Positions 41,365 through 50,205 of a DNA stretch of 64,000 bases are shown here, one piece after another. Source of the stretch: Rothia nasimurium (GTDB taxonomy: Bacteria; Actinomycetota; Actinomycetes; Actinomycetales; Micrococcaceae); NCBI RefSeq assembly GCF_928381705.1, contig NZ_CAKMSR010000008.1, positions 62,001 through 126,000 of the forward strand. The letters run 5' to 3'. Both the position numbers and the translations under genes were made by a program. Each line of letters opens with the position of its first letter. Positions within the stretch are counted from its first letter, which is position 1. Below the pieces are notes generated by a model that had not been told where the DNA came from, did no database searches, and was given only the letters and a program-made list of their open reading frames with translations.

Positions 41365-42180
41365 ATGAAGATAGCTCTCGCCCAGATGCTCAGTACCAAG
41401 GACGTTGCCCGCAATATCGAGACGATCCGTGAATACACGGCGCTCGCAGCAGAGCGCGGGGCCCGCCTGGTTGTCTTCCCCGAGGCAGCCATGCTGAGTT
41501 TTGGCGGGCGTCTGTATGATGACGCTGCCCAACACGAGCTAACCTTCCGCACCGCCCTCGCTAACATTGCCCGCGAGAACTACGTGACCGTGGTGGCGGG
41601 CGGCTTCGCCCCGGTGCAGCTCTCTGATGAGTGGAACCTGCGGGTTTATAACAACCTCTACTGCTTCGACCAGAACGGGGTAGAGATCGTCTACACCAAG
41701 ATGCACCTCTACGACGCTTTTGGTTTTAAGGAATCTGAGGGCGTCAAGGCAGGTGAGCAGCTGGTGACCGTCACCGTGGATGGCACCAAAATCGGTCTGG
41801 CTACCTGCTACGATGTGCGCTTCCCCAAGCTCTTTACCGACTACTCCCGGGCAGGGGCTAAGGCAACGATTGTTGCGGCCTCCTGGGCTGGGGGTGAGGG
41901 TAAGGTGAGTCAGTGGCAGATTCTCACCAGTGCCCGTGCCCTAGATTCCAATATGTTTGTGCTGGCGGTTGACCAGGCGTCCCCCGCCAGCGCTGACCCG
42001 CGGGCAGATATCACCCAGCCGACCGGTGTGGGCTATTCCCGGGTGGTTTCTCCCTTCGGCGTGACCCTGGCTGAGGCGGGTGAAGCCCCCGAAATTCTGG
42101 TGGTTGACATTGACCTCTCTGAGGTAGATCGTGCCCGCTCCGCCCTGCCCGTACTACGCAACGCCAAGCTGGACTACTAG
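41365..42180 (+). CDS. Carbon-nitrogen hydrolase (nitrilase superfamily, Nit1/omega-amidase-like)
   Basis: 271 residues from ATG 41365; the frame is open earlier (41281) but that part overlaps the terminator. The catalytic triad is in place: Glu40 in FPEAAM, Lys112 in YTKMHL, Cys148 in ATCYDVRFP, the pattern of the Nit/omega-amidase branch. VAASWAGGEGK and the ALDSNMFVLAVDQ segment (near 178-205) are also typical. Likely an amidase repairing deaminated glutathione, or in actinobacteria an analogue acting on mycothiol-related or ketoglutaramate-type amides. Weak ribosome site. Confidence 0.85.
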   Translation: MKIALAQMLSTKDVARNIETIREYTALAAERGARLVVFPEAAMLSFGGRLYDDAAQHELTFRTALANIARENYVTVVAGGFAPVQLSDEWNLRVYNNLYCFDQNGVEIVYTKMHLYDAFGFKESEGVKAGEQLVTVTVDGTKIGLATCYDVRFPKLFTDYSRAGAKATIVAASWAGGEGKVSQWQILTSARALDSNMFVLAVDQASPASADPRADITQPTGVGYSRVVSPFGVTLAEAGEAPEILVVDIDLSEVDRARSALPVLRNAKLDY

Positions 42181-42196
42181 AGAAAGAGCACCTGAC

Positions 42197-42514
42197 ATGG
42201 GTTTCTTTGACATCTTCACCGATAAAGCCCCCGCCGAACCGGCCGAGGCCCAGCTCATGGCCACCGCCTACGGGCACGTGCAGGGCGTGGGTTTCCGCTG
42301 GTGGGTAGCCGGTATCGCTAAGCCCCTGGGGCTGGTGGGCTACGCCAAAAACATGGACGACGGGTCGGTTGAGATCGTTGCCCAGGGCAGCGCGGACGCC
42401 TGTGAGCAGCTCCTTGCCGAACTGACCGGCGGCGATACCGCCGGTAGGGTTGATCATGTTGACTCTGATATCACCCAGCCGGTTGGCTCCTATAAGGGGT
42501 TCGGCATCTACTAG
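42197..42514 (+). CDS. Acylphosphatase
   Basis: 105 residues from ATG 42197. The acylphosphatase signature AYGHVQGVGFRWW (about 23-35) has the catalytic Arg, and GYAKNMDDGSVEIVAQG (about 48-64) has the second key motif with catalytic Asn. Hydrolyses carboxyl-phosphate bonds of acyl phosphates. The first 15 residues (MGFFDIFTDKAPAEP) are an extension before the fold. 16 bp after the amidase gene and 11 bp before the CDF gene: one operon. Confidence 0.9.
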   Translation: MGFFDIFTDKAPAEPAEAQLMATAYGHVQGVGFRWWVAGIAKPLGLVGYAKNMDDGSVEIVAQGSADACEQLLAELTGGDTAGRVDHVDSDITQPVGSYKGFGIY

Positions 42515-42525
42515 GAGGGCGCACC

Positions 42526-43470
42526 ATGGGCCACTCGCACGGCCACTCCCACAGCCATGCCCACGGGCATTCCCACGGCAGCGGGGCTAACGAGCGCCGC
42601 CTCATCACCGTGGTGGTTATTGCCTGGTCACTGGTTGCCTTCCAGCTGGTTGGGGCCTGGCTGACCGGTTCCCTGGCCCTGCTCTTTGATACGGTCCACG
42701 TCTTCACCGATGCCCTGGGGGTCAGCGTTGCCCTGGCCGCCGCGCGCCTGGCCCGCCTGCCGGCGTCCTCGCGCCACACCTGGGGGTTCCGCCGGGTTGA
42801 GGTGCTCTCAGCCATGTTCCAGGCAGCCGTACTCCTGGGCGTAGGGCTCTTTGTACTCTACGAGGCTGTGCAGCGCCTGCTGGAACCGGCCCCCATTCCC
42901 GGCCGTGAAGTGCTAATCTTCGGCGTCATCGGGCTGGTAGGCAATATCGTGATGATCGCCGTTCTTCTCGGTGGTGACCGCACCAACTTCAACATGCGCG
43001 CAGCCTTCCTCGAAGTGCTCAACGACGCCCTGGGCTCGGTGGCCGTTGTTATCTCGGCCCTGGTGATATGGCGTACCGGCTTCTACCAGGCCGACGCCCT
43101 GGTCGCTATGCTCATCGGCCTGCTCATTATTCCGCGCACCGTCAAGCTCTTTCGCGAAACCACCTCGGTCCTGCTGGAATCAACCCCGCGCGGGCTTGAT
43201 CTCGACGAGGTCCGCCGCCACCTGGAAAGCCAGCCCCACGTGGTTGCCGTACACGACCTACACGCCAGCCAGATTTCCTCCGACCTGCCGGTGCTCACCG
43301 CCCACATTGTGCTCGACGACGAGTGCTTCACCTCGGGCCACTCCGTAGAGATTCTCAAGCACCTGCAAAGCTGTGTGGCTGAGCATTTTGAGGTGTCCAT
43401 CAAGCACTCCACCTTCCAGATGGAGCCGCGCTCCCTGGCTGCCGACGAAGACCTGCGGCACCTGCACTAG
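42526..43470 (+). CDS. Cation diffusion facilitator (Zn/Cd exporter, CzcD/ZitB type)
   Basis: 314 residues. His-rich N-terminal tail (HSHGHSHSHAHGHSHG, residues 3-18), then six transmembrane helices with the metal motif FDTVHVFTDALGV near 52-64 and the second set near 165 (LNDALGSVAVV), and a C-terminal cytoplasmic domain with HDLHASQISSDLPVLTAHIV. The HxxxD and DxxxD motifs of CDF exporters are visible. AGGAGG seven nt upstream of ATG 42526. Expected to pump zinc or cadmium out in exchange for protons. Confidence 0.9.
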   Translation: MGHSHGHSHSHAHGHSHGSGANERRLITVVVIAWSLVAFQLVGAWLTGSLALLFDTVHVFTDALGVSVALAAARLARLPASSRHTWGFRRVEVLSAMFQAAVLLGVGLFVLYEAVQRLLEPAPIPGREVLIFGVIGLVGNIVMIAVLLGGDRTNFNMRAAFLEVLNDALGSVAVVISALVIWRTGFYQADALVAMLIGLLIIPRTVKLFRETTSVLLESTPRGLDLDEVRRHLESQPHVVAVHDLHASQISSDLPVLTAHIVLDDECFTSGHSVEILKHLQSCVAEHFEVSIKHSTFQMEPRSLAADEDLRHLH

Positions 43471-43496
43471 ACCGGAAAGGGGCTAGGCTAGAGAAC

Positions 43497-44306
43497 ATGT
43501 CACGCACCATTCAACTTTCTTTTTCTGGCCTGAGCGCATCCGTTGCCCCTGACGGCTTCTCAGCGACCGGCCGGATTCTTGAAATCGGCGGGGCAGAGCA
43601 GTCCCACGTGGATCTAGCCCACCCCGACTTCATCTTCTACGAGTACCTACGCCGGATCGGCAACCTAGTTGATCTTCAGGCTGAGCCCGGGGCACCCATC
43701 ACCGCCGCCCACCTGGGGGCCGGTGCCCTGACCCTGGTGCGCTATATTCAGGCCACCCGGCCCGGCTCAGCCCAGCTGGCTGTTGACATCGAGCGGGAGC
43801 TGCCCGGTTTTGTGATGGAGCAGCTACCCCTGCCAGAGGGTACTAACTGCACAATTTTGATTGAGGACGCCGCCGCGGCAGCTCCCCGACTGAGGGATGA
43901 GTTGGGTGCCCCGGGCGGTCTTGACCTAGTCGTTCTCGATATCTTCTCGGGCTGGGAGGCTCCACCCCACCTGACTACTGCCGAGTTTTACACCGACCTG
44001 CGCCAGGCCCTGGCACCGGCAGCCGGTGACAGTGCGGGCGGCCTGCTGGCCGTTAATGTGGGGGACGACGCCGGGCTCAGCTTCTTCGTGGCCCAGGCCC
44101 GAACCCTATTAGAGGTCTTTGAACACGTCTGGTGCCTGGCCGACACCACCATGCTGGGCGGCCGCCATGCGGGCAACCTTATTCTGGTGGGCTCCCATGT
44201 GGCCCTCGCCCAGGACGCCGCGACCTACCTGGTGGGCGCCGGGCCGTACCCGGCGTCCGCCCTGGGTACCGATGAACTGGTGGAGCTCCTGGGGAAGCTG
44301 GGCTAG
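43497..44306 (+). CDS. Spermidine-synthase-like methyltransferase-fold protein (paralogue 1)
   Basis: 269 residues. Rossmann-like fold with HLGAGALTLVRYIQATRPGS near 73-92, an acidic residue at the end of strand 2 (AVDIERELPG), and VVLDIFSGWEAPPHLTTAEF near 148-167, all typical of SpeE-type proteins. A spermidine synthase would need putrescine and decarboxylated SAM sites, and the tetrad is not fully clear, so function is uncertain. Paralogue of the gene at 54538. The stop overlaps the stop of the EamA gene by four bases. Confidence 0.75.
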   Translation: MSRTIQLSFSGLSASVAPDGFSATGRILEIGGAEQSHVDLAHPDFIFYEYLRRIGNLVDLQAEPGAPITAAHLGAGALTLVRYIQATRPGSAQLAVDIERELPGFVMEQLPLPEGTNCTILIEDAAAAAPRLRDELGAPGGLDLVVLDIFSGWEAPPHLTTAEFYTDLRQALAPAAGDSAGGLLAVNVGDDAGLSFFVAQARTLLEVFEHVWCLADTTMLGGRHAGNLILVGSHVALAQDAATYLVGAGPYPASALGTDELVELLGKLG

Positions 44307-45235
44307 GGCGCGTCTACCTGAGCGATCGTGCTGGTGATGGGAGCGGGCTCGCCCGCTGCCCGCTGAGGGCGTGAGGTGATGGTGATGCCCATGGACGCCA
44401 CCGTCAGCAGCAGAATTGCCGTCCAGCGTAGGGGCCCGGTGCCTTGGGCGAGCAACAGCCAGCCGCCGACAGCCGCGATGCCGGGTTCCAGGCTGAGCAG
44501 AATCGAGAAGACATTGTTGGGCAGGCGGCGCAGGGCCGCCAGCTCGAAGGTGTAGGGCACAACGGACGCCAGCAGACCCGTGCCCACCGCCAGGGCAAGG
44601 ACGCCGGGGTCGGCAAAGGCCTGAGCGGCACCGGCCCCGCCAAAGGGCAGTGTGATAAATGTGGCGATGACCAGGGCGGCGCCCAGGCCGCCAGCCCCGT
44701 CGATGAGCCTGCCCACGCGGGAGCTCGCCAGAATATAGCAGGCCCAGAAAAAGCCTGCGACTAGGGCAAAGGCCAGGCCCAGGGTGGAGATATGTTCGGC
44801 CCCGAAGACCTTTTCAACTCCGATGAGGGCCATGCCGATGGTGGCTAGCCCGATCCAGAGACCGTCAATGAGGCGGCGGGAGAGCACCGCTGCGAGCACG
44901 AGCGGGCCGATGAATTCTACAGACACCGCCAGCCCTAGCGGCAGCAGCTCGATGGCGTGGTAGAAGGCCCCGTTCATGAAGGCAAAAGACGCTCCGAGTA
45001 GGGCCACGGCAATCCACTGGGGCAGGTTCCAGGCCCAGAAACGGGGCCGGGTAAGAGCGCAGATGACCAGGGCAGCTACCCCTAGTCGCAGGGTGGTCAC
45101 GCCCCAGGCGCCCAGCTGGGGGAAGAGCTGCACCGCAAAAGCCGCGCCTATCTGTAGGGAGATACAGGAGCCGATCACGAGAAGTACGCCGGTGGTTTTA
45201 TCGGAGCCGGTGAAACGGGAACGGACTGCCTGCAC
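44303..45235 (-). CDS. EamA-family (DMT) exporter, RhtA-like
   Basis: 310 residues from GTG 45235, six nt after GAAGG; the longer frame to 45310 lacks a ribosome site. Ten hydrophobic segments in two EamA repeats; the sequence from VLLVIGSCISLQIGAAFAVQLF and later GWLLLAQGTGPLRWTAILLL is typical of RhtA/YdcZ-like exporters of threonine, homoserine or related metabolites. Single gene with convergent neighbour. Substrate inferred only from the family. Confidence 0.82.
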   Translation of the reverse strand: MQAVRSRFTGSDKTTGVLLVIGSCISLQIGAAFAVQLFPQLGAWGVTTLRLGVAALVICALTRPRFWAWNLPQWIAVALLGASFAFMNGAFYHAIELLPLGLAVSVEFIGPLVLAAVLSRRLIDGLWIGLATIGMALIGVEKVFGAEHISTLGLAFALVAGFFWACYILASSRVGRLIDGAGGLGAALVIATFITLPFGGAGAAQAFADPGVLALAVGTGLLASVVPYTFELAALRRLPNNVFSILLSLEPGIAAVGGWLLLAQGTGPLRWTAILLLTVASMGITITSRPQRAAGEPAPITSTIAQVDAP

Positions 45236-45448
45236 GGGTGCCTTCTTTCGCGAGGGGTACTGCAAACAGTGTAGGTGGCTGCCTGCTGTAGGGGTGGCGC
45301 TGACCGCCAAATGTTACGGTGCCGCTCGCACATGTGGCGGCCTGTGTCACAGTTACCGCCTAGAGGTGCTGCGTAACCTGTCATGCCCAGGGCATACACG
45401 ATAGCAAGTACACTGTGTTTAGGGTTGTTTGCCGGTAAACTAAAAGCT

Positions 45449-46252
45449 ATGTTCAACTTCAACGCATCTAGCGCTTTTGACGCTAACGGTCAGCCCAAGC
45501 CCGCGGTTACCCGCACCGTAGATACCGTGCTGAAGGTTCAGCGCCCTCTGATTGTTTCCATGCTCAAGAAGATGCGTGAGAAGCACCCCCACGAGACCCC
45601 CGACCAGATTGCCAAGCGCCTCGAAAAGGCCTACTTGCGCGATGTGACGGTCGGCGGCGGTGCCGTGGGCGCCACCGCTTTTGTGCCCGGTCTGGGTACT
45701 GCGGCGTCCGTCGGCCTCTCTGCCCTGGCGGTGGGCGGCTACCTGGAACGCACCGCTATCTACGCCCAGGCTATGGCTGAACTGCACGGCGTGCACGTTG
45801 AGGACCCCGAGAAGTCCCGTCTCATGGTCATGGCTATCATGCTGGGTGAAGACGGCTCTGTGCTCATGAACTCGATTCTGGCCCACACCGGTAAGACCGG
45901 TGGTGTTTCCCGTAAGTGGGGCATGATGATGGGCTCCAAGGACTCCGGCAAGGTGTTCAGTATCGAGCGCACCATCCGCAATATGTTTATTAAGCGCTTC
46001 TTGACCCGCCAGTCCGGTGCGCTGCTCGGTCGTGCCCTGCCGTTCGGTATCGGTGCTGTGGTGGGTGGCGGTGCCAACCTGGCTCTGGGTAAGAACGTGG
46101 TCAAGTCGGTGGAGCAGACCTTCGGTGCCCTGCCCGCTGTCTTCCCCGATGCCCTTAACCTCGACCGGGCCCCCAAGTTTGAGGGTGGCAAGGGCGAGGA
46201 CGCCGGCACCTCCGAGGGCGCGCAGGGTGAGACCGCGCAGCTTGAGAAGTAA
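45449..46252 (+). CDS. Conserved actinobacterial EcsC/YcjF-like protein (paralogue 1)
   Basis: 267 residues from ATG 45449. Basic N-terminal region with LKKMREKHPHETPDQIAKRL (about 41-60), then a Gly/Ala-rich hydrophobic segment VGGGAVGATAFVPGLGTAAS (near 70-90) and another at ALPFGIGAVVGGGANLALGK (near 195-214), which look like two membrane or hairpin segments. An acidic Glu/Gly/Ala tail follows. No enzyme motif. The N-terminal block recurs in the gene at 47342. Unknown function; membrane association probable. Confidence 0.55.
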   Translation: MFNFNASSAFDANGQPKPAVTRTVDTVLKVQRPLIVSMLKKMREKHPHETPDQIAKRLEKAYLRDVTVGGGAVGATAFVPGLGTAASVGLSALAVGGYLERTAIYAQAMAELHGVHVEDPEKSRLMVMAIMLGEDGSVLMNSILAHTGKTGGVSRKWGMMMGSKDSGKVFSIERTIRNMFIKRFLTRQSGALLGRALPFGIGAVVGGGANLALGKNVVKSVEQTFGALPAVFPDALNLDRAPKFEGGKGEDAGTSEGAQGETAQLEK

Positions 46253-46263
46253 AGAGAGCTGCC

Positions 46264-47211
46264 ATGGGTTTTAATGACAACCTAAATAACAACTACTCCC
46301 AGCGAGGTTCATCGGGCGGCAACGGCCGCTCCGGTGGTGGCGGTGGTGGCGGTGGTGCGAACCCGCTCATGATGATGCTCATGAGCAGTGTTGCACGTAA
46401 GTTCGGTATTCCCGGCGTGCTTGTTCTTGGCGCTATCTTTCTCTTTGCCTCGGGCGGCCTTGGTGGACTGACTGGCGGTAGTTCTAATTCCATGTACGGT
46501 ACCGAAGCCCAGCAGGACCAGGTTACCGGCGCCGGGAACTTCGACCACTGCCAGACCTATGAGGACGCCAACCGCTACGATGATTGCCGTATTCTGGCGA
46601 CCGGCGTGAGCCTGGATATGGTGTGGGAAGAGAAGCTCCCTGCGGAGGCGGGTATCTCCTACACCGCACCCGACCTGGTGCTGGGGGAGGGCCAGCTCTC
46701 TACCGGCTGCGGTACCGCCAATATCTCGCAGACCGGCCCCTTCTACTGCCCGGCTGACCAGACCGTGTATATGTCGGTTCCCTTCTTTGACCAGCTCAAG
46801 GCTATGGGCGGGTCGAACGGTGATTTTGCGGTCATGTACGTGACCGCTCACGAGTTCGCCCACCACATTCAGCAGACCATGGGCACCCTGAAGTACTCCA
46901 ACTACCAGGATCCGGGTGCTGACTCGGGTGCTGTCCAGGTTGAGGTTCAGGCCGACTGCTATGCCGGCGTCTGGGCTTCCCAGGCTGATAAGGGTGAAAA
47001 CGCCCTGCTGGACCCCCTGACCGAGAGCCAGATTCAGCAGGCCATTGATACTGCTCGCGCTATTGGCGATGACGCGATTCAGCGTTCTTCGGGTCAAGAG
47101 GTCAACCCCGACCTGTGGACCCACGGCTCATCAGAGCAGCGCGTCAGCTGGTTCACTAAGGGTTACACCGAGGGCACTATGGCAGCCTGCGCCCAGCCCT
47201 TCAACTCCTAA
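46264..47211 (+). CDS. Neutral zinc metallopeptidase (YpfJ/PF04228)
   Basis: 315 residues. Gly-rich N-terminal tail (GSSGGNGRSGGGGGGGGANP), one transmembrane segment near 47-68, then a soluble domain with the zinc motif HEFAHH at 196-201. Further family features are FDQLKAMGGSNGDFAVMYV just before it and EVQADCYAGVWA near 226, with the third ligand Glu. Predicted extracytoplasmic protease anchored by its N-terminal helix. It lies 11 bp behind the EcsC-like gene, so they probably form an operon. Confidence 0.9.
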   Translation: MGFNDNLNNNYSQRGSSGGNGRSGGGGGGGGANPLMMMLMSSVARKFGIPGVLVLGAIFLFASGGLGGLTGGSSNSMYGTEAQQDQVTGAGNFDHCQTYEDANRYDDCRILATGVSLDMVWEEKLPAEAGISYTAPDLVLGEGQLSTGCGTANISQTGPFYCPADQTVYMSVPFFDQLKAMGGSNGDFAVMYVTAHEFAHHIQQTMGTLKYSNYQDPGADSGAVQVEVQADCYAGVWASQADKGENALLDPLTESQIQQAIDTARAIGDDAIQRSSGQEVNPDLWTHGSSEQRVSWFTKGYTEGTMAACAQPFNS

Positions 47212-47275
47212 ACGGAGCGCCTAACCGAGGCGCGCGAACTGCCCCTAGGCGTCCGCACCCGTCTCTTTACAGTAG

Positions 47276-47334
47276 GGACCAGATTCCTACCGAAGTACCT
47301 AACGTCCACACGGTATTCGGTAGGAATCTGGTCC
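47276..47334. terminator. Bidirectional terminator
   Basis: 18-bp perfect stem GGACCAGATTCCTACCGA 47276-47293 with TCGGTAGGAATCTGGTCC 47317-47334, 23-nt loop. Lies between the convergent zinc peptidase (+) and the EcsC-like gene (-). Confidence 0.88.
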
Positions 47335-47341
47335 TTATCTT

Positions 47342-48412
47342 TTAACCCTTGAAACGGGAGCGGGCGCGGACGAAGGCGCGGGCAGCTATGCGGGCACCCT
47401 TGGCGGTTGCCCCGTCGGCTGCCGCCAGCTCTGCCTCGGTGCTGGGCCGCACCTGAGTTTCGGTCACCACCGGGGCCGGTTCTTCAATGGCGGACGCGGT
47501 CACCGGCTCGGGTGCCTCAAGCTGGGAGGGCTCGATGGGCTCAGGCTCATCCAGAGTAGAAGGCTCCACGGGCTCGGGCGACTCAATGGCACTTACTTCT
47601 TCAGCGGAGAGCTCCAGCAGGTCAGCGTCATCATCGGCGGGTACCGAGCCCCCGTTACCCGGCCCCGACCCGTCGACCGGGCCGCCGGCGTCCTGCCCGC
47701 TGTTCAAGACCGTGAGGGTGCTGGCAGGTAGCTGGTCGGGAGCTGCCCCCAGGTTCTGGTCTACCTGGGCGATAATCTGCTGGGCAAAATCCCGGCGCAT
47801 CTTCTGACTAGCGAAAACAGCGCCTCCTGCCTTGACTAGCTGTTCGCCTGCCTTGACCAGCAGCAGGGTCTGGGGGTTGCGCAGGCCGATGGCGGCTACG
47901 GCTCCCAGAATGTTCATCTGCTGGGTGGTGCCACCACCGCGGGGGGCCTCCTGCATCTGGGTGAGAATATCGTTGACCTCGGCCCCCAAGATAGCGGTTG
48001 CGGCCTCGTCGCTGCTTTCAACCTGTAGGCCGTGTAGCAGGGCCATGCCGTGCAGGTAGGTCTTGACCGCTTGGGCGCTGCCCACGTGGGCGGTGGTGTT
48101 AATGCCCTTGTTGGCGGCTCGGCTGTATGTGGCCATGCCCTGCTGCACCGCGCCCAGGTGGGCGGCTGCCTGGGTGAGCCCGGCGACGCGGCGGTTGCGG
48201 GTGACGCTGCCGAGGACGTTGGGGGTCAGCTCCTGTGCCCCTGCTTGGGCTGACCCGACTAGGGTGAAGTCGCGTACGAAGATTCCGCCTAGGCGCTCTG
48301 CTAGGTCGGCGGGGGTGGCTTCGGGGTAGCGGGTGCGGAGCTTGCGCAGGCGGCGCACGGCTAGCGGGGTTTGCTCGGGCGAGCTGTCTGCGGGGCGGGA
48401 GTTCTCGGTCAT
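47342..48412 (-). CDS. EcsC-like protein with acidic tail (paralogue 2)
   Basis: 356 residues. Its first 100 residues parallel the protein at 45449: RRLRKLRTRYPEATPADLAERL against KKMREKHPHETPDQIAKRL, with matching VRDFT/LRDVT blocks, so the two are paralogues. A Glu/Pro/Thr/Ser-rich low-complexity tail (about 245-330: many EPVEPS-type repeats) precedes a basic end (ARAFVRARSRFKG). No catalytic motif. Unknown function, possibly a membrane-associated or envelope stress protein. The next gene upstream (purB) ends at a terminator. Confidence 0.5.
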   Translation of the reverse strand: MTENSRPADSSPEQTPLAVRRLRKLRTRYPEATPADLAERLGGIFVRDFTLVGSAQAGAQELTPNVLGSVTRNRRVAGLTQAAAHLGAVQQGMATYSRAANKGINTTAHVGSAQAVKTYLHGMALLHGLQVESSDEAATAILGAEVNDILTQMQEAPRGGGTTQQMNILGAVAAIGLRNPQTLLLVKAGEQLVKAGGAVFASQKMRRDFAQQIIAQVDQNLGAAPDQLPASTLTVLNSGQDAGGPVDGSGPGNGGSVPADDDADLLELSAEEVSAIESPEPVEPSTLDEPEPIEPSQLEAPEPVTASAIEEPAPVVTETQVRPSTEAELAAADGATAKGARIAARAFVRARSRFKG

Positions 48413-48450
48413 ACCTTCTATCTTAAAAGTGAAAACCTCTCGGGGGAGTA

Positions 48451-48480
48451 GAAAACCCCGCCAGGTATGACGGGGTTTTC
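48451..48480 (-). terminator. purB terminator
   Basis: Ten-bp perfect stem GAAAACCCCG 48451-48460 with CGGGGTTTTC 48471-48480, ten-nt loop, 25 bp past the purB stop on the minus strand, followed by a T-rich stretch. Confidence 0.9.
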
Positions 48481-48505
48481 TTATGTGACCTGCGCGAGTC
48501 AGTCT

Positions 48506-49939
48506 TTAGCGGGTGGCGTGCTCTAGCAGAGAGGGAGCCAGGCCGATGTAGGTTGCCGGGGTGAGCTCGGATAGCCGGGCTTCGGCGTCCTTGCTGAGAC
48601 CGAGCTCGGCGACGAAATCCTTGAGGCGGGCTGCATCAACGCGGTGGCCGCGGGTCAGTTCCTTGAGACGCTCGTAGGGGTCCTCCATGCCGGGGACGCC
48701 CGCGATTGCTTCGGCGCGCATGACCATCTGGATGGCCTCGGCCAGAACTTCCCAGTTCTCATCGAGATCTTGGGCGATGACGTCGGTGGCGATGTCCAGG
48801 CGCTCCAGGCCCTTGACCACGTTAGAGATCGCCAGCACGGAGTGGCCGAAGGCTACACCGATGTTGCGCTGGGAGGAGGAGTCAGTCAGGTCGCGCTGCC
48901 AGCGGGACTGCACCAGGGTTGAGCCCAGGGTGTTCAGCAGGGCGTTGGAGATTTCGAGGTTGGCCTCGGCGTTCTCGAAGCGGATGGGGTTGACCTTGTG
49001 GGGCATGGTGGAGGAACCGGTTGCGCCCGCAACGGGAATCTGGCGGAAGAAGCGGATAGAGATGTAGCTCCACACGTCGGTGCAGAGGTTGTGCAGCACC
49101 TGGTTGAAGTGGGCTATGGAGGAGTAGAGCTCAGCCTGCCAGTCGTGGTTTTCGATCTGGGTGGTCAGGGGGTTCCAGTCCAGGCCCAGGCCGGTGACGA
49201 ACTCTTCTGAAATCTTCTGCCAGTCGGCGGTGGGAACAGAGACGACGTGGGCGGAATAGGTGCCGGTGGCGCCGTTGATCTTGCCCAGGAATTCAGCGTT
49301 TTCAACGTGCTTGATCTGGCGGTTCAGGCGGTAGGCGAAAACAGCCAGTTCCTTGCCCAGGGTTGAGGGGGTGGCGGGCTGGCCGTGGGTGCGAGAAAGC
49401 ATGGGCACGTCGCGGGCTTCTTCGGCCAGCTTCATGATCTGCTCAACCAGGCCGCGGGCGGCGGGCAGCCAGACGTTGGTGACGGCGTCCTTGATACCCA
49501 GGGCGTAGGAGAGGTTGTTGATGTCTTCACTGGTGCAGCCGAAGTGGACCAGAGGCTTCAGATGGCCCAGACCCAGGGGTTCGAGGCGGCGGGCGATGAA
49601 GTATTCGACAGCTTTGACGTCGTGGACGGTGACGGCTTCGATTTCTGCCAGTTCAGCGGCAGATTCTTCGGTGAAGTCGGTGACGATGGCGCGCAGGCCG
49701 GCCCGCTGCTCGTCGGTGAGGGGTTCGAGGCCGGGCAGGACCTGGTGATCACAGAGGTAGATGAACCATTCAACCTCAACGTGGATGCGGTCGCGGTTGA
49801 GGGCGGCTTCTGAGAGGTAGTCGACTAGGGGTTCGGTGGCGGCCTTGTAGCGTCCGTCGAGGGCGCCGAGGGCAAGGCCTGCGCCGGTGAGGGAGTGACG
49901 GCCAGAGGGCAGGGTGGTGCAGTTTTCGCGATGAGACAT
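48506..49939 (-). CDS. purB: Adenylosuccinate lyase
   Basis: 477 residues. The fumarase/aspartase-family signature GSSTMPHKVNPIRFEN is near 299-314, the TSEDINNL region near 133, and SRTHGQPATPSTLGKE near 185. The family's catalytic Ser is in the GSSTMPHKVN loop. It splits adenylosuccinate and SAICAR to AMP or AICAR plus fumarate in purine biosynthesis. The N-terminal GRYKAATEPLVDYLSE is intact, so the gene is full-length. Weak ribosome site at ATG 49939. Stands alone between terminators. Confidence 0.97.
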   Translation of the reverse strand: MSHRENCTTLPSGRHSLTGAGLALGALDGRYKAATEPLVDYLSEAALNRDRIHVEVEWFIYLCDHQVLPGLEPLTDEQRAGLRAIVTDFTEESAAELAEIEAVTVHDVKAVEYFIARRLEPLGLGHLKPLVHFGCTSEDINNLSYALGIKDAVTNVWLPAARGLVEQIMKLAEEARDVPMLSRTHGQPATPSTLGKELAVFAYRLNRQIKHVENAEFLGKINGATGTYSAHVVSVPTADWQKISEEFVTGLGLDWNPLTTQIENHDWQAELYSSIAHFNQVLHNLCTDVWSYISIRFFRQIPVAGATGSSTMPHKVNPIRFENAEANLEISNALLNTLGSTLVQSRWQRDLTDSSSQRNIGVAFGHSVLAISNVVKGLERLDIATDVIAQDLDENWEVLAEAIQMVMRAEAIAGVPGMEDPYERLKELTRGHRVDAARLKDFVAELGLSKDAEARLSELTPATYIGLAPSLLEHATR

Positions 49940-50205
49940 GACTCTAGTTTCTCACGGCTAGGTGGGGTGGCGCACGTTTTTGTGGGGGTGTGAGATGGGC
50001 TTTTACGGGTAAGCGGTGGCTGTCGTCAAGGGGTGTGAACTCGCTGCGTCATCTTGCGTCACGGCTGCACCAATTTTGGGGTGGTGTGCGCGGACGGCCG
50101 AGGCGGGGCTTATCCACAGGCGGGCGGACGCTGGCGCCCCGCCGGGTGCTGCTTTTAGGGTGTGGGCTAAGGAATCGCCCGTAAAAGAAGTGAGGAGGAA
50201 AAGCG

